Counted from the first letter of the stretch, positions 23,091 to 35,429 are shown. The stretch is 64,000 bases of DNA from Ophioderma brevispina (GCA_023653785.1 JAMKCH010012716.1:37898-101897); one strand, 5' to 3'. The notes: generated by a model not told the origin, from the letters alone. Numbers and translations are program-made.

Positions 23091-24869
23091 AAGTTTGGTG
23101 CTCCTGAACACTATTTTTAGTTTCTGAAAATGGCAACCCAGGACTTGCGGGCGTCCCTCGGCCTAGGACCTCCCCCCTCGTACATTTCATATCCCCCACT
23201 TTAGGGGCAATGGTAAAATCTTTGATATTTGCCTGGTCTGCATGCTCCAAGAATGCAGTTTTTAGTGCTTGTAGATGCATTTATAACTTCATGGCAGCAA
23301 TTTTATACTTTTGCCAATATAGGTCCCTATAAATAATGGAAAAAATATTTTTCTCTTAACGTAGGCCTTTTTTCACCCCCCTGCCCCCCCCATGAAAAAT
23401 GAAGGATAACATTAAAATGCGGATGGATATCCCAGTTGGGATCCAAATTGGTGCAATATCCCTGTGCAATCCAAATGCCATAACTGATTGAGTTGTGGAG
23501 CAAATGCACTGTTATAACAGCACTTACAAATCCACGGTTGTCACCTAATATTACGGCACAATTTTGGCTCAATGTCACAAATTTGGATGGCTTGCCGTTT
23601 GAGAGAAAGAAGTATGGATTTCGCGTTTGGACCTACCCTAATTATTTACCCCAACATTACCCTGAGGAGAGTTAGCGCAAATTCCAAGGTGTATGGTGAA
23701 CCTCCCCTTCCTGTTTGGCTATGAAAACCTATGGACTCATACATGAATCTGCTTTCCTTCAATCCGATGTTGATTGTAAAAATTGCAATTGTCTTTAGGC
23801 AGATGCAGACATCCCCATGAAATATAGTCCCATCATGAAATATATTCATTTCGATCACTCTCTGTATGAGACAAAACCCGTCCCCAAGTGACTTCCAATA
23901 ACCCACAATCCTCTTCCTCTTTTCGTCTTGGGTTCGGACAAGTGCGGTAACGTTAAGGGATTTAGCTCCCGTATTTGTCGAATTTTGTCAATTGTAAGCT
24001 TACTATGGTAGTCCCTGAAACCTTGTTAAAATTTTTATTACTTCCCTGGGACATGTAGGTTTGTCATTTTTCGTTTGACAAGTCGTATTTAAGGTCTTTA
24101 TACTTGACTTTGCGTCGGGTTTTGTCCATATACAAACCCGCAATAAAATTTCACATTTCAACACCCATAGGCCTGACTAGTCCGTAGGGCGTGGTCACTG
24201 CTGCTTGCCACGTTCCATATCGATAAGTCTTATTTCCCCTCCTATCTTTATAATTGTGTTATATATTAATATTTTTAACAGGTTAATGTGATTATAATGT
24301 TTGTGAGAATTGTAAATTGGAAAGGGCCGACAAACACGGCCATTTAAAATTTATGCATGATCATTTGCTTCACACAATGGTGCGTGCAACAATGGGTCAT
24401 ACAATCGGTTTCCTTCACGCTTCAATTGGGCAGGCTATGTGTCATGAGGGCCGGCCTTTGATAAAGAGTTGTTGGAGTGATTGAACCTGTATGGCGTTCA
24501 TATCATTATTGAACGTGTTTCTTTTAATATTTTTATTAAATTAGTATCCCTGCCTTTGGTGCATGCTCTCACCTAGCCGTTATCAGTCGTTGTGCGTGTG
24601 GGTTCTCATTAACATAACCATTCTACAGGGCCCTTAGGGCCCTAGATACTGTTTTCCGGAATGCCGCACATCGTGCGAAGCCTGTGCTGTCGAGCTACCG
24701 TCATGGGACCCTCCCCCACGCTGTTTCCAGACGCCCACCGATCCTGCTCCAGATTCGAATAAGTGTTCACACCTTTGTATCGGGCTTTCCGAGAGGCACT
24801 TTGACGCGCTGGAGTCGGACCGAAGCGTATCCTTGGGTCTTTCGGTCCCTCGCGGTGGCATCAGCATCG

Positions 24870-26280
24870 CGGGACTTCTGACCGCAAGCGACGGTGTTTC
24901 CTTTCCGCTGCTGGAAGCGGAGGCTCACCCGCCGTTTTCCCCGGGTCTTTTTCGGAGCTAACAACATGTCTGTCTTCCGTGCGCCTCCGGTCACGGTGAC
25001 GGGTAGTTTGTAAACGGGGAGTCGCTGTCTTCGGTGCACGCATCGATGACGGCTACTACCGTTTACGGCGTCGCACGTCACCTCGCGTGGTAGTGTGTTC
25101 CCGTCGTGTGGGCTCCGCCGCCCGTGCCCGCTGTCCCAGGGACCGCGTCTAGTGGCGACGGCTCCCGTTGTTAGCACTCTACACACGTCGTCGGCTTCAA
25201 CAAATTCCAGCTGTATCAGCCGGGCTCAGTTGCTAACCGGCGGGGGGGGGAGGTTTCCCCCCCGACGACATTTGGCGGGAAAAAAATTGCAAAAATTCCA
25301 TGCTAAATGCAGCCGTTGTTTAGCCCGCTGACGGGAAAAATTGGGGCCTTTTGACCCCCTGAGAGGGAAAATTTCCCAGAATGGGAAATTTGCCCCTCAG
25401 AGCGGGCGGCCCGATACGCCACTCCGCTGTCGTGCGGCCGGTTACACCCTCCGGCGATTCGTTCTCTCTTCCTCTTCCCTCCTTCCCGTAGTACGGGGGG
25501 TCTTGCGGGCTTCAACCTACGCTGGTCTCAACGGCCTTTGGCTCCTGTCCCGCCCTCCCCGCTGCTTGGGGCGTCACGCTCAGCGCAATCGTCATTGGCG
25601 AATAACAACTCTGTTACGACGGGCCCTTGGCTTAATCCTAATCCGAATGGATTAAGCCAAACAATGCCCATATCATCGGGGGATTTTGCAGTCAGATGCC
25701 CGGAACAGAATGCCTCTTCACAGGGCTTTCAAGCCATGTTCTTTGGCCATACAAAGCTTCCGAGTGGGCAGAGGTCGTTCGGGTTGCGGACCAGCCGAGG
25801 TTTGTAGGCACGCGGCCAGGGCCCGTAGCCCATCCGCTGCTTCCCCATCCCGTGCGCCCCGCCTCTGCATGCCGTTTGGTTTGGCCATGCTAGTGTGCAT
25901 GCCGCTGGGGGGCCCGGCGCGGCGCCGTCCCGTGGCCAACTGGGTTTGCCCTCGGCCGCCGCCGGGTGTCGCTAGCGCTGTGCCTCCGCCCATCGTTTGG
26001 TGTCCACCCTCCGGTTTTTTTTGGGATGATCGCGGTATCCTGCTTACCCACCTCCCCCCTCCGGCCAAATACTTTGGCCCACAGGGTACCAGATACCCAC
26101 TCTTTACCATTCCGTCTTACACTCCCCCCCTGGCCTGTCGGGCGTGGCTTGGGGTATCCGGGTCCGCCGCTTGTTCGTCAGTACCGTCGCAGCTGAGCTC
26201 CGGTTGCAGCGGTATCGTGGTCCCCAGCCTAGTGCGGCACTGCTACTGTGGCCTCATCCCCCAGCCGATTCCGAGTCCTC
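24870..26280 (+). pseudogene. DIRS gag and 5' RT region, unrecognisable
   Basis: This stretch is GC-rich and has several frames of 65-208 codons, none with a motif I trust. By position it should hold gag and the first reverse-transcriptase blocks. Pro- and Ser-rich readings such as LNPNPNGLSQTMPISSGDFA fit a gag-type spacer. The long open frame at 25,686-26,312 is best explained by the high GC content. Confidence 0.4.
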
Positions 26281-26289
26281 GGGCAGCGG

Positions 26290-26745
26290 GCGGAGGAGAG
26301 TTGGTGATGTGATGCTGGTGCCTTGTCATCGCCGCGAGCCGCGTCCACTTAATTTCGAGGCTTCCGTCGGCATCCGCCCTTTTCCCGCCTCTGCTCCACC
26401 GTCCGCAGGGCTTGGATTCTGTCCTGGGCCTAGCGCTAGACCCCCATCTTTTTGGGTGCACAGCTAGACTGGTCCACGGGTTAGCTGTCCCCGTCACCGA
26501 CGGTGGCGAACATGGTATCGTGTGCGATGGTGCTCCACGTAGGCGCCCGCATGCGACCGGAGGCGATTCGCCTGGCTCAGGGTGCTTGGGGCTGATGGCC
26601 AGTCTGGTATACCTGTCCCCACTGTCCCGCCTTCATATAGGGCCCTTCAGTTGCACCTTCTAGCGCATTACCGACCCAGTCAGCACTCATTACCATTGTT
26701 TATCCCCCGATTACCGCCTCTCACGAGAGAGCTGGGAGTGGTGGA
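26290..26745 (+). pseudogene. DIRS reverse transcriptase, C-terminal part
   Basis: The RT thumb/connection region reads FLGAQLDWSTG (26,445-26,490), LSPSPTVANMV, then AWGLMASLVYLSPLSRLHIG and ITDPVS-HYHCLS, spread over two frames. This is a familiar DIRS pattern leading into RNase H. The catalytic Tyr-x-Asp-Asp box expected near 26,300-26,320 reads Gly-Asp-Val-Met-Leu-Val and has lost its second Asp, so the enzyme is dead. Confidence 0.75.
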
Positions 26746-26779
26746 TCTTCGCGTCCAACCTCGTGGTTTGGGTGAAGTT

Positions 26780-27150
26780 CCCCCGCTTCCCTCCACCCAT
26801 GTCATATCGACGGACGCGTCGCGTGGGGATGGGCGGTCATCTAGGGGATGATCGAGGTTCGGTCAGTGGTTGCCCGAACATGCGTCCTTCCACTCAACCT
26901 GCTCGAACTCCTAGCAGTGGGTTACCCCAGAGTTCTAGTCACTGTGGCTGCAGTTCCATGTTAGTCCGAACACGACGTAGTCCTATGTGACGGCAGGGGC
27001 ACCATGTCCCCCACGCTCACTTTACACACCATTCACTCTGAATTGGTGCGCAGCCGCGGTATCCTCGTGCGAAGCACATTCCAGGTGTTTACCAACATCC
27101 GGCGGACGACTTCTCGGGCGCCTGCCGGCCCCCAGAGAATGTCCCTAGCC
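26780..27150 (+). pseudogene. DIRS RNase H domain
   Basis: It starts with HVISTDASR (the first catalytic Asp in the S-T-D-A-S motif, about 26,800-26,825) and shifts frame to VGMGGHLGDDRGSVSG. It ends with AKHIPGVYQHPADDFSGA (about 27,075-27,130), the conserved closing motif [AS]-x-H-I-P-G-x-x-N-x-x-A-D. Stops lie between these blocks. Confidence 0.78.
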
Positions 27151-27239
27151 CACTGTTCTCCGATGATCTTCGAAAGGTTCTATTACCCGTCGATAGATCT
27201 CTTCACGTCGCAACGGAATCACCATCTCCCGGTGTTCTG

Positions 27240-28465
27240 GTCTCGGTACCCCCATACGGAGGCAATTCGCCGTGACGCTCTCTCGTTTGGGCGGGCATGA
27301 ACAGCATATGCATTCCCCCCTTCCTCTGATACTCTCGTTTTCGTTGCAGATCGGAAGAGGAATTCACGTCATCATGTCGCCCCGTTTTGGCCTCGCCCTG
27401 GGTTTCGCCCATGGTCGCCATGTTCGCATGGCGTCCGGCTTTACCGCTGTTCCAGACCTCATCCGGACATCGGTCGGACCATTCGAATCTGAAGATAGAG
27501 CACCTGAAGTTAACTGCTTGGCCCTTGTCCGGAGTCGTTTCCAGGAGGAGGGCCTTTGGTCGAGAGCTGCTAAACCCTGCCGCGCGTGGTAGACGCTCCA
27601 GCACTCATCAAACTTACTCTGACGTCTAGGCTCTACTACCTATGGTGCGCCAAGGGATCTTGATCCCACTGTTTCCACTGTAGGCCAGTGGCAGACTTCT
27701 TGTCGGAGCGATTGATGCTGGACTGGAGGCCGACACCGTCCGAAACTACAAATCTTCTATTCAGTCGATCCACATAGGGTTTGATGATGGAATCAGACTT
27801 AACGACTCTGCCGCCAGCCAAGCTTTCTACTTGCGGGCTGTTTAATACCAGACCCCCGGAAGAGGAAATTGTACCCTCATGGAACCTCAACAGGGTGTTG
27901 GACTATGCCTTGGAGCCCCTTTCGAGGCCATGGAGGACGCTACTTTAGCCAACCTGAACGTTGAAGACGGTTTTCCTTATCTTCAGGGCTTCGGTACAAC
28001 GCCAGTCGGAGATGCATGTGCTAGCCGTATTCGGTGCCTATCCAAGTTTCTCCACGCCCAGGTTTTTCGCGCAAGAAACGAGTGTAGCGCTTCTCGCGGC
28101 CCCCTGTCTTCTCCCGAAGATAAGCACGATTTCTTCTATTCGGGAGGACAGATTCTGGTGTCCTGTTTCGCGCCTTAAAATGGTATGTTAGAGGACGCGC
28201 CCCATCATGGGGACCACGAGCCAGCTCCTTCATCACAACGGTTGCACCTCACGGGGCCGCGACGAAGGCTACTCTAGCTAGTGGGTATTAAGATATCACA
28301 GACGCCGCTTCTGTTCCCAATTCGCGAATGTTCGCGCTCATTCCACCAGAGCTATCGCGAGCTCTTTCCCCTTTCAGCGCGGCGTCTCCCTTGCCGAAAT
28401 CTGCACGGCGGTTTCATGGCGCTCCTCACCTACTTTCACCACAACGTAACTTCGCACGTTCAACC
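27240..28465 (+). pseudogene. DIRS tyrosine recombinase (YR)
   Basis: The N-terminal linker typical of DIRS reads FPWAGM-like (WAGMNSICIPPFPLI at about 27,290), then LKLTAWPLSG (about 27,510). The SAM-like core has DTVRNYKSSIQSIHIGFDDG (27,733-27,790) and IVPSWNLNRVLD. The catalytic domain has TLKTVFLIFRASVQRQSEM, whose Arg codon is at 28,000-28,002, and RAHSTRAIASS with the His (28,339-28,341) and Arg (28,348-28,350). GVSLAEICTAVSWRSSPTF follows. The nucleophile Tyr expected about eight residues later is absent and a stop is nearby. Three or more frame changes are needed to follow the protein. Confidence 0.85.
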
Positions 28466-28771
28466 CCAGAAGGCTAGATTATGCCCGATCCTGTCCTACA
28501 CAGATCGGTGGCTCTCACGACATTATGGTAAGTGCAAATTTCTAAGTCGCCCAGGGTGTCTTGTGATTTTTGCGCTTGTTGTTAAGGCCTTGATTTGAAT
28601 TGCTTGCAATTCGAATTCCTTTCGATTCACGCAATCCTGATGTGACGATTTGCATCCTGCACCGCCTCCTAGTACCGGCTAATCTGGCGTGTTACTGCAT
28701 TTGTTTCATTAACCTCGTATGAAGGAAGTGCAGATGCCTGTAATTAGTCCATGTAGAACAGTGGTGTTCTA

Positions 28772-28809
28772 AAGACTCGTAAGGAATGCTTGCTGACCTT
28801 CTTACCTCT
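28772..28809. repeat. DIRS inverted repeat, left arm
   Basis: GACTCGTAAGGAATGCTTG followed by a CTTCT...CTCCG end is the reverse complement of 28,999-29,030, allowing a gap of a few bases. It probably is part of the internal complementary region. Confidence 0.75.
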
Positions 28810-28998
28810 CCGTTTGATTCCGCCCGTCCGCCCCCTGCAGGAGTTGATCTTGTCGAGGGTAAGACAAAGAGAAATTGTGGTATGACGTCACTTGGGGAGG
28901 TGTCTCCTACAGGGTGATCGAAATGAATATATTTATGTGGGAATATTTTTTCATGGGAAGTTCTGCATCATGCCTAAACAATGCATTTGTTACTCAAC

Positions 28999-29030
28999 AT
29001 CGGAGAAGGTAACAAGCATTCCTTACGAGT
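28999..29030. repeat. DIRS inverted repeat, right arm
   Basis: CGGAGAAGGTAACAAGC and ATTCCTTACGAGTC pair with 28,772-28,809. It probably is the right terminal repeat of the DIRS element, so the element should end near 29,035. Confidence 0.72.
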
Positions 29031-29149
29031 CAATTAAGAACAACATTGTTCATACATATTCATTCATATTCCTATAGTGCACACATGCTGAAATCATTTT
29101 TTTTAAATTATGTAAAAACCTTTGACTTCTGGATATAAAACATGTATTA

Positions 29150-29460
29150 CTTACCCATCACCATAATGGGGCCATTCCGCATATTTTGAGTGCTCTCGCA
29201 ACCTCCTAGACCCAAGGGTTCTGTAGATACAGTCAGTAGTCCTTCGCTCAAAATGGGCGTGCCCTCCCCCCAAAAAAAAGGGGGGGGGGCCCCCGTGGCC
29301 ATTTCAGCTTTTCGGCGTCCTTGTGAAATTGTTACCAACCAATATTGTTTCTGGACCTCAATTAGTGGAGTCCTGAAGAGTTTAGCTCTGTACATATATA
29401 TTGCTACAAAACCACCATGAGCTACCGTTGTTCTTCGGTTCAGGCAAGTCATGTTGGAGG
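29150..29460 (-). repeat. same dispersed repeat, inverted copy
   Basis: The - strand reads GTAGCTCATGGTGGTTTTGT and AACAATATTGGTTGGTAACA, as at 22.1 kb, then a run of C and G. The 101-codon frame here belongs to the repeat and resembles no protein I know. Confidence 0.65.
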
Positions 29461-29670
29461 TAATTTCGTGAGTGGCACTATTTCATCATGGACGGACATA
29501 ATTTTGCGTTTCCAGCTCCACCATTAAATTACATCGGGGATCCGATTCTAATTACCAATGCCAATATGTTTTTTGAGCATTGTCATATCAGGTGTATGTG
29601 TAAAAAGACAATTACCAACATAGCTGTGCAAAAATCTCAAATTTGAAAATTGGGGGCGCTCTTCAAAAAT
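29440..29670 (+). repeat. dispersed ~230-bp repeat, copy 1
   Basis: It shares TCATGGACGGACATAATTTT-like sequence, AGACAATTACCAA, GTGCAAAAATCTCAAATTTG and AAAATTGGGGGCG with 38,310-38,570. Confidence 0.75.
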
Positions 29671-30024
29671 GTGCCGGCAAGATTCCATATGTTACCCCCT
29701 TTACAGATGTTAACATGTACAATTATTTTTCATTTTTGCCTTAGGGTTAGGGGGTTTGTTATGGTAGGCCATAATAAAATTTATAATTTGTTTTGTGCAG
29801 AAATTAAAGGGGGTACATCCCTGTTAGAACTCTCAATGTGCTATTATTGCTTTAAGACACTATCATGATTCATCCAAAAGAGCCAAAATATTTTAAATTT
29901 GGTTGTGCCGAAGGATAAGGCTAAAGAAACTGCTCATTTAAGGTACGGTACTGACAAAATATTGTGACAAAAAAATGAGTAAAACGGGCCGTTTTCAATG
30001 ATATGAATCTCCATTCATTATGTG

Positions 30025-30215
30025 TTGTAGTAAGTGTCAGTAACGGACAGTAACAACTAATACAGAGTTTGTCCATGTTAGGGTTTTATCATTTGCAGGA
30101 TATGTTAGGATACCGGGACTTGTTACAACCTGCAACATCTGTTTTTGATGATTTTTCGATTTTTGATTTAGCAATCACTGATAGTGCCTTTACAGTGCAA
30201 CATAGATTTTTGACG
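30025..30215 (+). repeat. diverged dispersed repeat (partner at 13.5 kb)
   Basis: It is the partner of 13,500-13,760. The 88-codon frame starting at 30,069 overlaps it and is therefore unlikely to be a gene. Confidence 0.5.
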
Positions 30216-32225
30216 CACCCAAATATTGCGTTCATTGATGTGTACCTTGGTTCTTCTGAATTAATGCCTTTGGAGATAAACCTGACAGTAACTGTAGCAG
30301 TTAGGAGAACTCAAATAACTTTGGAAAAAAAATAATCCCGTCATGCGCCATGAGTTTGGGGTATAGGAAAAAACTGTCGGTGTTTTACATTTTCAAAAAT
30401 ATTTAAACATTTTTTAATGTAATCATTAAACCAAATGGTAGGATTTACATGTAGCTTTAAAATGATAACAACTCCAAGTTGTGCGATGTTTTGAGATAGC
30501 ATAATGTGAATGGTTCATGTCCAGTGTGGGGTTTGCATACGATGAGGTTCATACGGATGAGGATGTTAAAGTATATGGATTTTTTGTATCAAGGTTTGTT
30601 GCGTTTATTTTTGTACAATATCTTTGTACCCAGCCATGTATTAAGATACTAACAGCTCATTTTGTTTGTTATTATGTTGCATTCATTTTGACTCCATACC
30701 ACCGTTTAAGCTATAATGCGAGTTGCAATTTTACTACCTTTGCATTGTGAGGCAAGGGTTTTTCCTATACGATCTGTACAATGTGTGTTAATATATGCAC
30801 TCCAAGTTCACAGTGTGGGCATAACTTTTTAAGTAATTATCCACCTCAGCCAGTACATTTTAAGAGAGGAATTTTGATGATGAGATCAAATAATGCCATC
30901 CTTTCTTTGTAGAAGATTGATTTAAAAAGGTTTGACAGATGTTGTCACAAAAAAAAGCTTTGGAACACCCTGAGCTTCAGAAGGCAACATATTTCATTGC
31001 AAGTTCTGTGTTTTGAAGGGGCCTTGATGTCCTCTACACATCTCAAGGAGTTTTATCAATATAAGAATTGAATGTAACAAATTAGACTGTTACAAAATGT
31101 GTACTTTTAACCTAAATTTCACTTTTTCATTCTATCATGACACTTGTGTCACCCTGTATATAATTTAAGTTTCATATTTGTTCCTTCCTTACATTTTCCA
31201 ACTTTACAACAATATTTTTATTGTTCTGAAAACCATTGATGATTTTATTCTTGTTAAAGGTAAAAACGTGTACCGGTTAATAGTTGTAGTTTCAAACTCA
31301 TGGCTCATGACCATACCAAAGTTACATTAAAAAGCGGTTACCAAGAGCTCAGGCTGAGTTTGACATTTGAAGCATGTCCCCAAGGCACTCCTCATAGTTT
31401 CTGTGTACCCACAATGAGAGTGAATTTTTAATATGTTTAATCGTTATGATATCCACTCAAGGTTGTTTCAGGACGCGACGTAAAGCAAATTACCAACCGG
31501 CGTTGTTATTACGGCAAGGAACTTGCCAAACAATAGTAATCTGAAGGCAGTGACGAAATCTATGTTTCCAATTGTCCGTACTTTACTTCGTTAGAGTTTC
31601 TGAGAGACAATAAACCCCCCGGCGACCTGGACTAATCGTGGTACGGTATATTACTACCACACATCTTTTTTTGATAGTCAATGCTGTTTTGATTTCAGAG
31701 TGCTAGCACAGATGGTCCACCCTTGCTACACCATTTTTCGAGAGCTGAGCAGGGAGGGGGACGGAATCAAAGTGTGGGACTATAGATGTCTCCCAATTGC
31801 CGGATTTATAACCCTGGAGTTCTTGTGAATGCATTGAACATAACTCACAGAAGACCGGAATTGTTAAATGCGGTAGGGTTGATCACTGTTGCACTTGTCT
31901 GCTATGTTACAAACAATATACAACGAACAAAAACATTGGCAATTTCTTTGTTTGTAACTGTTAACCATGACAACTAAGTACACGGTAGGTAGAATCAATC
32001 TTATCACACACATTCAACATTGAAAACTACAGCATTTCACAGGCCTAAATCATTTGATTTAGGTTGCTAGACTGCTAGAGAGCAGTATACCTTGAAAAAG
32101 TAATAACGAAATCAGGTGAACTCCAAGAATATGAAAACTACGACCATTTTTTAACACAGATAGCTCAAGCATGTCAGGTGATTTTACAAAGCAAAATGTG
32201 ACAATCAAATCAATTTTAATTTCAG

Positions 32226-32405
32226 AGCATGATGGCAAAGCAAATCACCAATTTTCTCGTGTATATGTCAGGAGCTAGGGAACGCAGAGATCCATCTCAA
32301 GTAAAGAAAGATTTATGTGGCCTAAGGTGGCCGTATTTCAAGTCGCTGGAGTTCCTGCGAGATCATGTGACCCACAGACGGAGAGATCTGAGTGAGACGA
32401 GTGAG
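32226..32405 (+). CDS. candidate exon, MADF-domain C-terminal part
   Basis: The 180-base stretch lies between an acceptor TTTTAATTTCAG and a possible donor GAG|GTATAG and is open in one frame. It reads MMAKQITNFLVYMSG, ARERRDPSQVKKDLCGL, then RWPYFKSLEFLRDHV and HRRRDLSETSE. The motif W-x-Y-F-x-x-L-x-F-L-R-D is the usual end of the MADF domain, a Myb/SANT-like DNA-binding fold found in Adf-1-type regulators and in the accessory protein of Harbinger transposons. With the BESS-like ORF at 36.5 kb on the same strand it could be one gene or a domesticated or dead transposon gene. The upstream part of the MADF domain was not found. Confidence 0.45.
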
Positions 32406-33264
32406 GTATAGTAAGGATAAATAGAATTACGACTATGAAAAGCAGAATAAGCGTAAAAATATGTCTTTGGTGGCATGGAGTTTTGCATCTCCAAAATTTT
32501 GCAATCTCCAGAAACTTCATTTTAGCATGAAGTTTGAACTGCATCAAAGTCCAGTTTTAATATTTCCAGGGTAAGTCAAATCTCTGGGGAAAAAGGTTAG
32601 AAGCTGTTTGATTGTGGTTTACTTTACTTTGGACTAAACCACATGCACATTTCAGAGTTACACAATGTCTGTACAAATTTAAATCTAATCTTGGCGGAGT
32701 TCGTATTGTAGGAAACCACATTTTGATGTGGAATTTGACATGCGTCACCATTTACAAAATTCGAATCACAAAAAGTGTAGATAGCGACCTTTTCTTGCCC
32801 AATCAATTTGCAGCCTGGGAGAGTGGGGTAAATCAAATGTAGAAGACAAAAACAAGCAATTAAAGAAACTCAGCTTATTTTTAAAGGATTTTTTAGATCC
32901 ACAACCTCGTACCACGACTTACCTAAAAAAAAGTTGAGCTTTTATCAATGATTGCTGATGTAAACAATTAATACAACAGAAGCGGCTGGGAATCGCAAAA
33001 TGCACCTTTTAAAACAGCCTGTAAACTGTAGTCCAAGATGTTCAATCTGTCATCATTGTTGCCTTGAAATGTGATGTGTTATTTGAAATAATTGAAAAGT
33101 TAGTGAATACAACTACTGACATTTGTTGCAGGGGTTCTCTACTTTTGTACTGTGGTTGGGTTATTAATACTATTGGTACTACTGTTTATTGCCCAGTTTA
33201 TGCAATATGGAAAGATATTTAATCTGTGTTGGATTCTAAACCATAATGTTCCGTATTGCATGGA

Positions 33265-33640
33265 TAAGGCCAATGAAATCACTGTTCTGTTTCAGTAACC
33301 GTTTTAAAAACATAATGAGGCAACTATTTCATTGTCATTATTCATTTTTGTAATTTTGCCAGTAACAGCCATTTACCAACCTTTAGTTGTATCTCTGATA
33401 TCCAACCAATATTGTGTCAAAACACCACCCTATGTACATTTAGAAAATGATTGCAACTGTTCTTTGGTTTAAAATTCTACTAAATCACATTCACAAGATG
33501 TGAACACAAGTAAGAAGGGAAACCTTAATATGTTCTGTAAAATACAAAATAATAATGAACTTTTAGGGGGGGCAGCATATCAACGGGGGCAAGAAAATCA
33601 TAAACGCGGGCGGGTTACGGGAAACATAACATCGATTTTC
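33265..33640 (+). repeat. dispersed ~370-bp repeat, copy 2
   Basis: It is a direct-orientation partner of 431-800 with many substitutions and small indels; CAACTGTTCTTTGGTTTAAA is identical. Neither copy has terminal repeats I can define. Confidence 0.8.
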
Positions 33641-33900
33641 ATACACCTAAAACTGGAGATAACAAAGGTTATCATTTAGTAGACATGAGTAGAGATAGGA
33701 TTGTCCACATTTTTTTCTCTAGCAGCAAATGCTGGAAATGCTCTCCAGCCTTAAAAGTAATTGACTGTTAACCAATCCAAATAAGGTTTCCATATTACTA
33801 AATGATGAAATTTAGGGCCATATCCAGTTGTTCCTTATGTAATTTCTGCACAACAATAATCCAGAAGACATCCATAGTTGTGGTTACAATTGGAAGGTAT

Positions 33901-34003
33901 AGTGTTCTTTCCACCTAAATGAACAGAACCTAATCCCAAAAGTTACTTTTGTCACTGTAAATCCATGGACAACCAGTGGAAGAATGCATTGTGGGAAAAA
34001 CAC
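33901..34003. mobile_element. foldback MITE, same family (copy 2)
   Basis: It starts AGTGTTCTTTCCACC and ends GAATGCATTGTGGGAAAAAC. In between it shares TTTTGTCACTGTAAATCC and GACAACCAGTG with the element at 3.7-4.0 kb. It is a shorter, internally deleted copy. Confidence 0.7.
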
Positions 34004-34615
34004 ATACCTCTTGGGGTTTAGAGACTATCCATATAGGCTTGGTTGATCTTTCATCCAGGCCTCACCAAGGATCACTAATATACTCTGAAATGTTACCTTT
34101 GGATTGATGGATTCCCTCAATATCGTTTGATTTGATTCGAAAAGGGACCAAATATTGTTATACAGGGCGTCCACAAAAAGGTAACACTGGGGACACAGGC
34201 ATTTTGTAAAAACCTAAAGCACTGCATGGATCTGTTTAGTAGCTTATTGTTGTCTAAAGTGTTAATCATTGCCTTTATGATAGCAAAATAATTGGCATTT
34301 TTCAAAATTAATCCGTCAGTTGACTTTCATTAGCAGAGTTAGCTCGCTCAAAATTACACAGAAGGCTAAACCAAACCAAATTCAAACCAAACAATCAGAC
34401 ACTGCCTTATTGGATTCCCGGGGTCCCTCCCAAGAAAAGCTATGCATTTTATAGTCAGAATATAGAAACAAACAAAAACACTACAAGTAAAAACAAAAAA
34501 GAAAGAGAAATTCTAATAATAAGGCCTCAGGACAATGAAGCAGGTAGAATTGGAAAATAAAGACACCAGTGGAAGGCCATACAGATCCAGACCAGACTGG
34601 CAGAAACTCAAGATC

Positions 34616-34668
34616 GTTGGATTCTACCGTCAACTGCTCTTATAAGAGCAGTTTGTGGTAGATCCAAC
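34616..34668. repeat. 53-bp near-perfect palindrome
   Basis: The centre AACTGCTCTTA/TAAGAGCAGTT (34,632-34,653) is a perfect palindrome of 22 bases. GTTGGATTCTACC on the left and GGTAGATCCAAC on the right extend the pairing with one bulge. Confidence 0.85.
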
Positions 34669-35429
34669 TTTGAACGTTTGGTAAAACACAGTGGCAGGAA
34701 TCTCGAAGTAAGTCATTTCTTAATAGAAAAACACGCAAAATACTATTTGTTTTTTGTTAAGATGAAGAAAGATGGGCTATGAAGCTAAGTGTATTCATGT
34801 TGCATCATTGCATTCCAAATGTTTAAGGCAGAAATAGACCAAGTTGATGTTGCCCTCTCATAGTTGGCAGCATAATTGTGTTGTACATATCGGACTAGGA
34901 ATGAAAAAAATGCAAATTAAACCTTGTTTTATGGCTTCAAAGTGAACCAAACAACAACCCATACTTTATTTTCTTTTTCAAAATACCGTCATTACGAGTG
35001 TTAACATTTTTTTGGGACAGACTGTTTAGTTATTAATCTATGGTATAAATGCAATCTGCTCTACTAATAATGGGCCCTAATTATGATACGCTTTGCTGTT
35101 GTTCAAAGTTAAAGCAGAAGTGTTCTCTATTTGGCAAAATCTGCAACTATTTATATGATAAAGTGGTGCTTCCTTAAATTTAGAACTCTCTAGGTAAGAG
35201 GACAAAAGATAAGGTTAGATGTCATATGCAAAGCGTTTGCTTGTACATAAAGGTGAATATTTTTGTTGGGTCAATTGCCTGAGCAAAAGATTTCCATATT
35301 CCAGTGCAAGGCAAGTAGAGCCTTGTGCTTGGCATCTAAATCTACCTATTAACCCTAACACGTCACCCACAAAACCAGCAATAAGTTATGGTTCCGAAAT
35401 CTGCTGGTCGGATGTCAGGAAATAAATTT

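Larger units (their letters stand above)
24620..29035 (+). mobile_element. DIRS-type tyrosine-recombinase retrotransposon, decayed
   Basis: The stretch is clearly richer in GC than its flanks. On the + strand it carries, in the order usual for DIRS elements, a probable gag region (about 24.9-25.9 kb, no firm motif), the end of a reverse transcriptase, RNase H, and a tyrosine recombinase in place of a DDE integrase. An inverted-repeat pair (28,772-28,809 and 28,999-29,030) closes the 3' end, as expected of the internal complementary region and terminal repeat of DIRS elements. All coding parts are broken by frameshifts and stops. The left edge is set only by the change in base composition and is uncertain by some hundred bases. 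Confidence 0.85.

Noticed and set aside
22614..23280. A 165-codon and a 139-codon frame on the - strand
   Set aside because: Phe/Ser/Leu-rich low-complexity readings of the pyrimidine tract, present in several frames at once.
25686..26312. A 208-codon + frame, the longest in the window
   Set aside because: It lies in the GC-rich decayed DIRS element where stops are rare; Pro/Ala/Arg-rich without domain signals.
34160..34310. A Tc1/mariner end (TACAGGGCGTCCACAAAAAG)
   Set aside because: The end looks right, but no inverted partner or transposase was found nearby, so it is not listed as an element.
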